The notes beneath the pieces are model-generated. The model ran no database searches. It worked only from the letters and a program-made list of their open reading frames with translations, and was not told the DNA's origin. The position numbers were made by a program, and so were the translations under genes. From Sphingomonas pokkalii (GTDB lineage: Bacteria > Pseudomonadota > Alphaproteobacteria > Sphingomonadales > Sphingomonadaceae), in assembly GCF_003096275.1 (NCBI RefSeq), contig NZ_QENQ01000001.1, positions 2,042,731 through 2,106,730 of the forward strand: 64,000 nt of DNA, written 5' to 3'. Position 1 is the stretch's first letter, and each line of letters starts with the position of its first letter. Shown here in pieces: positions 44,144 to 52,684 of the stretch.

Positions 44144-45151
44144 CTATTTCCGGCCGCGTTCGACGATCGCGCGGACCGCGGGCAGGATCAGTTCCATCGG
44201 CCGATTCGCGCGCATCCGATGCCAACCGAACAGATCGCCGACCGAACTGCGGGATTGTTCGCGCACCACGGCGACGGTGGCATCGGAGGCATCGCTGGTC
44301 CGCGCCGCGATCCGGGCCAGCCGATCGCCCTCCGGTGCTTCCAGCCAGATGCCGGTGAAGGGCACGCGTGCCTGCTGCGCCAAGGCCTCTGCCACTTCGC
44401 GCTCGCTGCGATTGAGGAACACGGCGTCCAGAATCACGGTCGTGCCGCACGCCAGGTGATCGTCGGCGGATTCGAACATCGCCTCATAGGTGTCGGCGTT
44501 CTTGCGGGCGGTATAATGCCGGATCGGCAGGCGCGTCTCCGGAGGAAGACCGGCGATCCGCTTGCGGAACACGTCGGATCGCAGCACCCGCGCACCGGGG
44601 CGCCTGCCGACATGCCCGCCCAGCAGCCGCGCCAGGCTAGACTTGCCGGTGCCGGAAAGGCCGCCGATGACGATCAGTTGCGGCATATCATACGCCAGCA
44701 TCCGGTCCGCCGCTTGCGGGTCCTCCGCCTGCAGCGCGAGCATCAACGGCAACAGCGCCCAGCCGGACGCACCCTGCGGCGAGATATCCAGATAGCGGTT
44801 GGCGACGATATTGGCCTCGATATGCCTGCCGCCGCCGATCCAGGCCGCAAGCGGCCGCGCCAGATCGAACAGGATGTCCGCCGGGCGCCCATCGGCGAAG
44901 GTACGAATCCGCCCGGCCCGCGCGCGGCGCTCCAGATCGGCGCCCTGAAGGGCGATCGCGCTGCGCTGGGCGGAGGTGCGCGCCAGTTCCAGCAGGTGCT
45001 GCCGGAAGGCCGCACCTGCGGCGGCTACCGGCGCCTGCGCATGATCGCGCGCCAGCGCTTCCGCATGTGCGAACAGCGCAGCCATGTCGAGGCTGATCGA
45101 CGGATATTCGCCGCCGCTCGATCCTTCCCTGGTTGGGGCCGCTGCGGCCAT
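44144..45151 (-). CDS. AAA/zeta-like kinase with N-terminal aminoglycoside-kinase-like region
   Basis: This 335-residue protein has its P-loop late, GGLSGTGKSS at 163-172, followed by RSDVFRKRIAG and VILDAVFLNRSERE, as in the COG0645/zeta-toxin-like kinase group. The first 150 residues (ISLDMAALFAHAEALARDHA, then DILFDLARPLAAWIGGG and VANRYLDIS) look like the C-terminal part of the APH-type kinase fold. Many bacteria carry a fused APH-AAA protein of about 500 residues, so this one looks N-terminally shortened. The substrate is unknown. It has no antitoxin next to it, so a toxin role is unlikely. Confidence 0.75.
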   Translation of the reverse strand: MAAAAPTREGSSGGEYPSISLDMAALFAHAEALARDHAQAPVAAAGAAFRQHLLELARTSAQRSAIALQGADLERRARAGRIRTFADGRPADILFDLARPLAAWIGGGRHIEANIVANRYLDISPQGASGWALLPLMLALQAEDPQAADRMLAYDMPQLIVIGGLSGTGKSSLARLLGGHVGRRPGARVLRSDVFRKRIAGLPPETRLPIRHYTARKNADTYEAMFESADDHLACGTTVILDAVFLNRSEREVAEALAQQARVPFTGIWLEAPEGDRLARIAARTSDASDATVAVVREQSRSSVGDLFGWHRMRANRPMELILPAVRAIVERGRK

Positions 45152-45235
45152 GGACCTGCTCCCTGGAGTGCTGGCCCGCGGGCCGTCGCCACTCCCATCT
45201 ATAGACGCCGAATATGAACGGGAGCGTGCCGGAAA

Positions 45236-46390
45236 TCAGGCCCGCGCCGCCGCCTTCATCAGCTTCCTGGCAATCATGTCGCGCAGCGGCTTGGGGCGAA
45301 ACCGGGTGTCGTACGGCGTCACCCGTGTTCCCGTCCCATCGCGGCGCGGCTTGAAGCCGTTCAGCCAGCTATACTTGTCACACATGCCCCAGGCGAGCAC
45401 ATCGCGTAGTTGCGGATAGCCAAGCAAGATGTCCAGATAAATACCGGCATATTCTGCAACGATCCGGTCGCGCGTAGCAAAGTCCGTCGGTAGTTGCTGA
45501 TCGGCAACATCGAACTCGGTGATCAGCAGATCATAGCCCATCGCGGTCACCGAATCGAGAAACGCGCGCCACGGCTTTTCCTGTCGCGCCGCCATTTGCC
45601 CCGGCGTCCCCTCGCCCAGCGGCTCGATATGCGATTGCACGCCCAGCGCGTCCACCGGCACGCCGCGCTTGCGAAACCCTTCGAGCAGTCGGAGCACGCC
45701 CGCGCGGTGCGCCTCGTTGCCGGGCTCCCAGCTCATATAGTCGTTATATACCAGCTGCGCGTGCGGCGCGGCGGCACGTGCGGTCTGAAACGCCCGATCC
45801 AGCATCGGTTCGGTGCCGCCAAAGGCGCGGGACAGGCTGGTATCGCGGAGCGCCCCGGTCTTCTCGTCCACCGTTTCGTTCACCACGTCATAGCTACCGA
45901 TACGGGTGCCATACCGGCCGCAGACCGTGCGGATATGCGTATCCAGCACGCGCTCCGCTTCCCGCCGCGGCGTCGCACCGAAATCATATCCGTTCAGCCA
46001 GCGCGGGAAGTACTGCGTCTTGTGCCACAACAGGGTATGGCCGCGCATCGCCATGTGGTGCGCCTCCGCCCAATCGAGCATCGCATCGAACTGGGCGAAG
46101 TCGAAGCGATCGGCGCTGGGGCGCAGCGCCTGCCACTTCATCTGATTCTCCGCCACCAGGATCCCGCAATCGCGCTGGAGCAGAGCGGCATAGGCCGGAT
46201 TGGCGAAGCTGCCGGCATCGGCATCCGGCGGGCTCCATGCAAAGGCCGATCCGAAGCGCATTCCCCGCCGACCCGCGATCGTGTTCAGGCCGGGAATTGC
46301 ACTGCTCGCCCGGGCGCTGATCGGCATCGCCGCCGCAACCGCCATGGCGCCCCCCAGAATCCCTCGCCGCGTCGCCCGATTCGCGATCAT
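45236..46390 (-). CDS. Exported GH10 endo-beta-1,4-xylanase
   Basis: This 384-residue enzyme cuts the xylan backbone. A Tat-like leader (NRATRRGILGGAMAVAAAMP) is present. The GH10 barrel has the acid/base Glu172 in YDVVNETV and the nucleophile Glu292 in LLITEFDVAD; the family's LLWH and QSHI motifs are also present. The start at 46390 has AGGAGAGGG upstream. It is divergent from the GH67 gene, and a perfect-armed LacI-type palindrome lies between the two starts, so both should be induced together. Confidence 0.95.
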   Translation of the reverse strand: MIANRATRRGILGGAMAVAAAMPISARASSAIPGLNTIAGRRGMRFGSAFAWSPPDADAGSFANPAYAALLQRDCGILVAENQMKWQALRPSADRFDFAQFDAMLDWAEAHHMAMRGHTLLWHKTQYFPRWLNGYDFGATPRREAERVLDTHIRTVCGRYGTRIGSYDVVNETVDEKTGALRDTSLSRAFGGTEPMLDRAFQTARAAAPHAQLVYNDYMSWEPGNEAHRAGVLRLLEGFRKRGVPVDALGVQSHIEPLGEGTPGQMAARQEKPWRAFLDSVTAMGYDLLITEFDVADQQLPTDFATRDRIVAEYAGIYLDILLGYPQLRDVLAWGMCDKYSWLNGFKPRRDGTGTRVTPYDTRFRPKPLRDMIARKLMKAAARA

Positions 46391-46432
46391 CACCCTCTCC
46401 TGTACCGCGTGCATGGTTCTGCACCGCCTCCT

Positions 46433-46446
46433 TGGTAGCGGTACCA
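46433..46446. promoter_or_regulatory. LacI-type operator between xylanase and glucuronidase genes
   Basis: TGGTAGCGGTACCA has perfect five-base arms. It lies in the 118-base divergent promoter region of the GH10 and GH67 genes and resembles the sites before the porter (30279) and GH3 (31501) genes. Confidence 0.7.
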
Positions 46447-46508
46447 CGTGGAGACTGCTACAGCCTTCTCAACGGCGGCAAAGAATCGCGCGTCAGGAGA
46501 GTGAAGCC

Positions 46509-48665
46509 GTGTGGCGTTCTATACGATCGATTATCGCAGTCCTGCTTGCCCTGATCTTTGCGGCGCCAGGCCATGCCGAAACCGGCTATGACCTCTGGCT
46601 GCGCTATGCGCCGCTCGCGCCGAGCCAGGCGCAGCGTTATGCCCCCCATTTCCGCTATCTCGTCGCCGATACCACGCGCCCCACCCTTGCCGCCGCCGTG
46701 CAGGAACTCGATCGCGGCCTGGGCAGGATGCTCGGATCGCCGCCTGCCCATGCCGGCGCCGTGCAGGGAAATGGCGGCATCGTATTGGCCACCGCCGATT
46801 CGCCGCTATTGAGCGGGCTGGATCTGCCGCTCGCACCGCTCGGCCGGGAAGGCTTTCTGATCCGCTCGGTCGCAATGCCGGGCGGGCGGGTGATTCTGGT
46901 TGCGGGCAACAGCGATGCCGGCGTGCTCTACGGCACGTTCCGCCTGCTCCGCCTGCTTCAACTCCAGCAGCCGATCGACGCGCTGGCCGTTGCCGATGCG
47001 CCCAAATTGCAGCTGCGGGTGCTGGATCATTGGGACAATCTCGATCGCTATGTCGAGCGCGGCTATGCGGGCCAGTCGCTATGGGACTGGCAGAAGCTGC
47101 CCGGCTACACGGATCCTCGCTATACCGATTACGCCCGCGCCAATGCCTCGATCGGCATCAACGCGACGGTGCTCAACAACGTCAACGCCAACGCCGATAT
47201 CCTGACGGCACCCTATCTCCAGAAGGTGAAGGCGCTGGCGGGGGTATTTCGCCCCTATGGCATCCGCGTCTATCTCACCGCCCGCTTCTCCGCGCCGATC
47301 GAGATCGGCGGGCTGAAGACGGCCGATCCGCTCGATCCGGCGGTCCGCGCCTGGTGGAAGGCCAAGGCGGACGAAATCTATGCCGTGATCCCCGATTTCG
47401 GCGGCTTCTTGGTCAAGGCCAATTCGGAAGGCCAGCCCGGCCCGTCCGACTACAAGCGCAGCCACGCGGACGGCGCCAACATGCTGGCCGATGCCCTCGC
47501 CCCCCATGGCGGCGTGGTGATGTGGCGGGCCTTTGTCTATTCCGAGCATAACGATGCCGATCGCCACAAACAGGCGAGCGAGGAATTCGTACCGCTCGAC
47601 GGCAAGTTCCGCGACAACGTCCTGCTCCAGGTGAAGAACGGCGCAATCGACTTCCAGCCGCGCGAGCCCTTCCACCCGCTGTTCGGTGCGATGCCGAAGA
47701 CGCCGCTGATGCTGGAGGTGCAGATCACCAAGGAGTATCTCGGCTTCGCCACGCACCTCGCTTATCTGGGGACGATGTGGGAGGAGGTGCTGGAAAGCGA
47801 CACCTTCCGCCCGCGCGCGGGCAGCACCGTCGCCAAGGTGCTGGAAACGCCGGTGGCACCCAGGGCGCTCACCGGCATGGCGGGCGTCGCCAATATCGGC
47901 ACCGACATCAACTGGAGCGGATCGCAGTTCGATCAGGCGAACTGGTATGCCTATGGCCGGCTCGCCTGGGATCCGGACGCCCGCGCCGTGGACATCGCGC
48001 GCGACTGGGCGCGGCTCACCTGGAGCGCCGATTCCGCCATCGCCGATCCGATCGTGGCGATGATGATGGAATCGCGCGAGGCGGTGGTGAATTACATGAC
48101 GCCGCTGGGGCTCGGCCATCTGATGGCGACCGGGCACCATTATGGCCCCGCCCCTTGGGTATCTGACCTCGCCCGGCCCGAATGGAACCCGGCCTATTAT
48201 CACCGCGCCGATGCAAACGGGATCGGCTTCGATCGCACGCCCACCGGCACCAATGCGCTCGGCCAATATGCGCCGGAAGTGGCGAAACGCTGGGGCGACC
48301 TGAAGACAGTGCCGGATCGGCTGCTGCTATGGTTCCACCACGTCCCCTGGGACTATCGGATGCGCTCGGGCGGAACGCTTTGGGACAGGCTGGTAGCCCA
48401 ATATGATGCCGGCATCACCACCGTCGAGGATATGCAACGCCGCTGGTCCACGCTGGACGGCAAGATCGATGCGCGGCGCTGGGCAGAGGTGCGCGACTTC
48501 CTCGCCATCCAACGCCAGGAAGCGCAGTGGTGGCGCGATGCCTCGATCGCCTATTGGCAATCTGTTTCGCATCGGCCGCTGCCCGCCGGCCATCTGCCCC
48601 CCCCGCACCCGCTGGGCTATTATCAGGCCATCCGTACGCCACACGCACCGGGCAACGGAAAATAG
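46509..48665 (+). CDS. Exported GH67 alpha-glucuronidase
   Basis: This 718-residue enzyme removes 4-O-methylglucuronic acid side groups from xylo-oligosaccharides. The GTG start at 46509 has AGGAG eight bases upstream and gives a Sec signal (RSIIAVLLALIFAAPGHAET). The three GH67 domains follow in order: a small beta domain (25-150), the barrel (150-480) with SIGINATVLNNVNAN, GFLVKANSEGQPGP and LEVQITKEYLG, and a helical C-terminal domain with FHHVPWDYRM. The length is normal for the family. It is divergent from the xylanase and followed by a GH9 enzyme after 17 bases, so GH67 and GH9 probably share a transcript. Confidence 0.94.
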   Translation: MWRSIRSIIAVLLALIFAAPGHAETGYDLWLRYAPLAPSQAQRYAPHFRYLVADTTRPTLAAAVQELDRGLGRMLGSPPAHAGAVQGNGGIVLATADSPLLSGLDLPLAPLGREGFLIRSVAMPGGRVILVAGNSDAGVLYGTFRLLRLLQLQQPIDALAVADAPKLQLRVLDHWDNLDRYVERGYAGQSLWDWQKLPGYTDPRYTDYARANASIGINATVLNNVNANADILTAPYLQKVKALAGVFRPYGIRVYLTARFSAPIEIGGLKTADPLDPAVRAWWKAKADEIYAVIPDFGGFLVKANSEGQPGPSDYKRSHADGANMLADALAPHGGVVMWRAFVYSEHNDADRHKQASEEFVPLDGKFRDNVLLQVKNGAIDFQPREPFHPLFGAMPKTPLMLEVQITKEYLGFATHLAYLGTMWEEVLESDTFRPRAGSTVAKVLETPVAPRALTGMAGVANIGTDINWSGSQFDQANWYAYGRLAWDPDARAVDIARDWARLTWSADSAIADPIVAMMMESREAVVNYMTPLGLGHLMATGHHYGPAPWVSDLARPEWNPAYYHRADANGIGFDRTPTGTNALGQYAPEVAKRWGDLKTVPDRLLLWFHHVPWDYRMRSGGTLWDRLVAQYDAGITTVEDMQRRWSTLDGKIDARRWAEVRDFLAIQRQEAQWWRDASIAYWQSVSHRPLPAGHLPPPHPLGYYQAIRTPHAPGNGK

Positions 48666-48682
48666 GGAAAAGGGGAAGGACG

Positions 48683-50479
48683 ATGCCAAGGAAGACAGGA
48701 TGGCTGTTCGCCGCGCTGCTCGCGGCAAGCCCGGCGACCGCGCAACAACAGCCGACCATCGACCTCAACCAGGTCGGCTTCGAACCGGGGGACGTGAAGC
48801 TGGCGATTCTCCGCAGCGGGGGCACGACGGCTCTCCCCTGGCTCCTGCTGGATGCGGATGGCAACGCTGTCGGACGCGGCGAGACCTTCGTCTATGGACC
48901 GGATGCCAGTTCGGGCGTGGTCGTGCAGCGGATCGATTTCTCCGGCTTCCGTCGCGCCGGTCGCGGCTATCGCCTGTCGGTTGCCGGGGTGACGAGCGAT
49001 CCCTTCGCGATCGCCGCGGGCCTGTATCGGCCGCTGGCACGCGATGCCGCCAACTTCTTCTACCAGCAACGCGCCGGCGTTCCGATCGACGCGCGCAATG
49101 CGGGGGCAGCCTGGGCGCGCCCGGCAGGCCATCCATCGGAAGTCGCCCCCTGTTTCGCCGGCAAGGACGAACGCGGCACGGCATGGCCGGGGTGCGGCTA
49201 TCGCCTGGATGTGACCGGCGGCTGGTATGATGCCGGCGATCACGGCAAATATGTCGTCAACGGCGGAATCGCCCTTTGGACGCTGCTCAACGCCTATGAA
49301 CGACGGCCGTCCGCCTTCCCGGACGGTTCGCTGCGCATTCCGGAATCCGGCAATGGCGTGAGCGACCTGCTCGACGAAGCGCGGTGGGAGATGGAATTCC
49401 TGCTGCGGATGCAGATCCCCGATGGCGTACGGACGCGGCTACCGGTCGGGCCGCTCGCCGGCAGGCAGCTTCCGCCCGTAACGGAAATCGATGCCAGCGG
49501 GATGGCGCACCAGAAGGTGGCGGACCGCAACTGGACGACGCTGCCGACACCGCCGCAACAGGATCGCGAGGAACGGCTGCTCTATCCCCCGACCACCGGG
49601 GCGACGCTGAATCTGGCCGCGACTGCGGCGCAGTGCGCCCGGCTATGGCGCGGGATCGACGATGCCTTTGCGGCCCGCTGCCTGTCCGCCGCGCGGCGCG
49701 CCTGGTCCGCAGCGCAGCGCAACCCGCAGGTGTATGCGACGAACAGCTTCACCGGCAGCGGCGGCTATGGCGATGGGAGCCTGAGCGACGAAGTCTATTG
49801 GGCGGCCGCCGAACTCTACGCCACGACTGGCGAGGAAGCCTTCCGTACCGCAGTGACGGCCTCTCCCCATTTCGAGGCGGCGGTGCGGGCACCGGGCTGG
49901 AGCTTCACCGCCCCGCTCGGCACGATCACGTTGGCGACGGTGAAGAACGCCCTGCCCGCGCCCGAGGTCCAGCGTCTGCGCGCCGCACTGATCGCCGGGG
50001 CGGACCGCATCCTCGCCGAGCGGCGCGAAAACGGCTATGCCATTCCTTATCGGGCGAGTGGCTATCCCTGGGGATCCAACGGCGATCTGCTCAACCAGGC
50101 GATGCTGCTCGGCGTGGCGCACGACCTGACCGGGGACGCGAAATATCGGGCAGGCGTGGTTTCCGCGATCGATTATGTGCTCGGCCGCAATCCGCTCGGC
50201 CAATCCTATGTCAGCGGCTATGGCGCGCGGCCGCTGCGCAACCCGCATCACCGCTTCTGGGCGCACGCGCTCGATCCGAAGCTGCCCGGCCCGCCACCCG
50301 GCGTACTTTCCGGCGGACCGAACGATACCGCGATGGTCGATCCGGTGGCGGCGAAGCTGAAGGGCCGCTGCGCACCGCAAGCCTGTTGGGCGGACGATAT
50401 CCACGCCTATGCGCTCAACGAAGTCGCGATCAATTGGAACGCCCCGCTCTTCTGGGTCGCCGCCTGGCTGGACGACTGA
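48683..50479 (+). CDS. Exported GH9 endoglucanase-type glycosidase
   Basis: This 598-residue enzyme has a signal peptide (RKTGWLFAALLAASPATAQ), an N-terminal immunoglobulin-like CelD_N domain (about 27-115) and the GH9 helical barrel (about 125-595). GGWYDAGDHGKYV holds the base Asp pair, NPHHRFW the substrate-binding His, and AYALNEVAINWN the acid Glu. GH9 enzymes cut cellulose, mixed-link glucan or xyloglucan. Following GH67 by 17 bases with a clear GGGGAAGGA ribosome site, it belongs to the xylan/plant wall unit. It has no cellulose-binding domain or cohesin-type partner. Confidence 0.92.
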   Translation: MPRKTGWLFAALLAASPATAQQQPTIDLNQVGFEPGDVKLAILRSGGTTALPWLLLDADGNAVGRGETFVYGPDASSGVVVQRIDFSGFRRAGRGYRLSVAGVTSDPFAIAAGLYRPLARDAANFFYQQRAGVPIDARNAGAAWARPAGHPSEVAPCFAGKDERGTAWPGCGYRLDVTGGWYDAGDHGKYVVNGGIALWTLLNAYERRPSAFPDGSLRIPESGNGVSDLLDEARWEMEFLLRMQIPDGVRTRLPVGPLAGRQLPPVTEIDASGMAHQKVADRNWTTLPTPPQQDREERLLYPPTTGATLNLAATAAQCARLWRGIDDAFAARCLSAARRAWSAAQRNPQVYATNSFTGSGGYGDGSLSDEVYWAAAELYATTGEEAFRTAVTASPHFEAAVRAPGWSFTAPLGTITLATVKNALPAPEVQRLRAALIAGADRILAERRENGYAIPYRASGYPWGSNGDLLNQAMLLGVAHDLTGDAKYRAGVVSAIDYVLGRNPLGQSYVSGYGARPLRNPHHRFWAHALDPKLPGPPPGVLSGGPNDTAMVDPVAAKLKGRCAPQACWADDIHAYALNEVAINWNAPLFWVAAWLDD

Positions 50480-50551
50480 CGCGCAATTACCGTCCTGACA
50501 TTTACGCGCGGAACGGTAAGGAGGGCGGCGGGGGCGCGGCCGAGGAAGACA

Positions 50552-51892
50552 ATGGACCATCACCGCAATGCGCGCCGCGTGCGCGCGATCGTGCGCCGGC
50601 ACGGGCCGACCGCGCCGCTCTGGCGCCGTCGGGTCGCCTTCCTGGGCGGTGCGATCGTCATCGGCCTCGTCGCCTTCGCCTTTGCCGAGGCTGCAGACTG
50701 GGCCGCGCGCCGCTTTTCGATGCTGGAGCGGGCCTGGTGGTGGCTCCCCCTCCTCCTCACCCCTGCCGGCTTCGCACTGTTCGCCTGGGCGACCCGCCGC
50801 TTCGCCCCCGATGCCGTCGGCTCGGGCATCCCGCAGGTGATGGCGGCAACCCGCGATCCGGATGCTGCGATGACCAGCCTCACCTCCGCGAAGACCGTGG
50901 TGCTGAAGCTCATCCTCACCATCGGCGCGGTGCTGGCCGGCGCCTCCACCGGCCGCGAGGGGCCGACCGTGCAGGTCGCCGCCTCGATCATGGGCTATGC
51001 CCACCGGCTCGCCCGCGTGCCGATCCGCGCCTCGGTGTTCATCGCGGGCGGCGCAGCGGGCGTGGCTGCCGCGTTCAACACCCCGCTCGCAGGCGTTGCC
51101 TTCGCGATCGAGGAACTCGCCGCCGCCTATGAGCAGCGCATGGCCGTATTGGTAATGGCCGCAGTGCTGATCGCCGGCATGACCAGCCTCGGCATTGCCG
51201 GCGACTATGTCTATTTCGGCGCGATGCGCGATACGCTGCCGCTGCGCCAGGCGATCCTGGCCGCGCCGATCGCGGGGGTGGTCGGCGGCCTTGCCGGGGG
51301 GCTGTTCTCCCGGCTGATGCTGGCGACCGGCGGGTCGAACTGGCCGCCGCTCGTCGCCGTCCGCCGCCACAAGCTCGCCTTTGCCGCGGCCTGCGGGCTG
51401 GTGGTGGCCGTGCTGGGCGTGACGACCGGGCTGACCTGGGGCACCGGCTATGACGCGGCGCGCAGCGCGATCACCAACGGCGCCATTCCCTGGTGGTACG
51501 CGCCTGCCAAGTTCGCCTCGACGCTCGCCACCGCCGTGGCCGGCATTCCCGGCGGCATCTTCGCGCCGTCTTTGTCGGTCGGCGCAGGTGTCGGCGACCT
51601 CGTGCGCCCGATGTTCCCCACTGCCCCCGGCGGGACGATCGTGCTGCTGGGCATGGTCGCCTATTTCACGGGCGTGGTCCGCGCACCGCTGACCGCGGTG
51701 ATCATCATCGCCGAGACGACCGCCAGCCGCGGCCTGATGCTGCCGCTGCTCGCCGCCGCGCTGATCGCCGACTTCACCGCACAGCTGATCTGCAAGGAAC
51801 GGCTGTATCACGGCCTGTCGCTGCGCTTCGGCACAACGCAGGTGCAGCATGAATCCGATGAAAGGGGGAACGGATCGGTCCCGCGCGCGTAA
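50552..51892 (+). CDS. ClC-type chloride/proton antiporter
   Basis: This 446-residue inner-membrane protein has the three ion-path signatures of ClC: GSGIP, GREGPTVQ with the gating Glu, and GIPGGIFAPSLS. The double Glu in VAFAIEELA fits the inner proton-transfer Glu of antiporters, so it is more likely an H+/Cl- exchanger than a channel. The cytoplasmic CBS domains found in some ClC proteins are absent. It may serve acid or osmotic stress and lies 48 bases before the trehalose unit, which also serves osmotic stress. Confidence 0.9.
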   Translation: MDHHRNARRVRAIVRRHGPTAPLWRRRVAFLGGAIVIGLVAFAFAEAADWAARRFSMLERAWWWLPLLLTPAGFALFAWATRRFAPDAVGSGIPQVMAATRDPDAAMTSLTSAKTVVLKLILTIGAVLAGASTGREGPTVQVAASIMGYAHRLARVPIRASVFIAGGAAGVAAAFNTPLAGVAFAIEELAAAYEQRMAVLVMAAVLIAGMTSLGIAGDYVYFGAMRDTLPLRQAILAAPIAGVVGGLAGGLFSRLMLATGGSNWPPLVAVRRHKLAFAAACGLVVAVLGVTTGLTWGTGYDAARSAITNGAIPWWYAPAKFASTLATAVAGIPGGIFAPSLSVGAGVGDLVRPMFPTAPGGTIVLLGMVAYFTGVVRAPLTAVIIIAETTASRGLMLPLLAAALIADFTAQLICKERLYHGLSLRFGTTQVQHESDERGNGSVPRA

Positions 51893-51940
51893 CGATCCCA
51901 TGGAAGGCGCCCGTTTCCCCGCGCCCCGATGAGGAGTTGC

Positions 51941-52684
51941 ATGCCTGTTCTGATGCCGCCGCCCGCGGACTTGCTCGATTCCGCCAGTCTGTTCCTCGAT
52001 TTCGACGGCACGCTGGTCGAACTGGCCGAAACCCCCGACGGCGTCGTCGTCGACACGGCGTTGATCCGCCTGATCCGCGCGCTGGAGGCGAAGCTCGACG
52101 GCCGGCTCGCGCTGGTCAGCGGCCGGCCGGCCGAGGATCTCGCCGCGAAGTTCGGCGATTCGCCGCCCGCCGTGGTCGGCAGCCACGGCATGGAGTTTCG
52201 CTGGTCCGCAGCCCGTCGCGAAGGCGTCGAGCGCCCAGAAGGACTGGTGGAAGCACTCGCCGCAATGCAGGCCTTCGCCGCCGAACGCCCGGGCGTGGTG
52301 CTGGAAGACAAGCCGCTCGGCGCCGCTGTGCACTACCGGCAAAACCCCGAACACGAAGCCGATGCGATCACCCTCGGCGAGCAGCTGGCTAGCCGCTACG
52401 GCCTGTATCTCCAGCACGGCAAGATGATGGTCGAGGTGCGCAGCCCGGGGGGCGACAAGGGCAGCGCGATCCGCACGCTGATGGCCGACTCTCGCTTCGC
52501 CGCCGGCCGCCCGGTGTTCCTGGGCGACGACGTCACCGACGAGCCCGGCTTCTCGGCGGTCGCGGCGCTGGGCGGCGCGGGGGTGCTGGTCGGCGCCCCC
52601 CGCCCCACCGATGCCCGCTACCGGATCGACGACGTGGCAACCGTCCTCGCCTGGCTCGCCGCCGCCGCCGGAGTAGATGCATGA
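51941..52684 (+). CDS. otsB: Trehalose-6-phosphate phosphatase
   Basis: This 247-residue HAD-type phosphatase makes trehalose from trehalose 6-phosphate. Motif I is LFLDFDGTLVE, motif II is LVSGRP, and motif IV is VFLGDDVTDE; the GSHGME block is the family signature. The ATG at 51941 has GAGGAG four bases ahead, better than the ATG at 51929. The stop overlaps the GH15 start (ATGA, 52681-52684). Confidence 0.93.
   Translation: MPVLMPPPADLLDSASLFLDFDGTLVELAETPDGVVVDTALIRLIRALEAKLDGRLALVSGRPAEDLAAKFGDSPPAVVGSHGMEFRWSAARREGVERPEGLVEALAAMQAFAAERPGVVLEDKPLGAAVHYRQNPEHEADAITLGEQLASRYGLYLQHGKMMVEVRSPGGDKGSAIRTLMADSRFAAGRPVFLGDDVTDEPGFSAVAALGGAGVLVGAPRPTDARYRIDDVATVLAWLAAAAGVDA

Noticed and set aside
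49384..51132. Long plus-strand frame across the GH9 and ClC genes
   Set aside because: It overlaps two well-supported genes in another frame and has an Arg-rich composition typical of GC-rich shadow frames.
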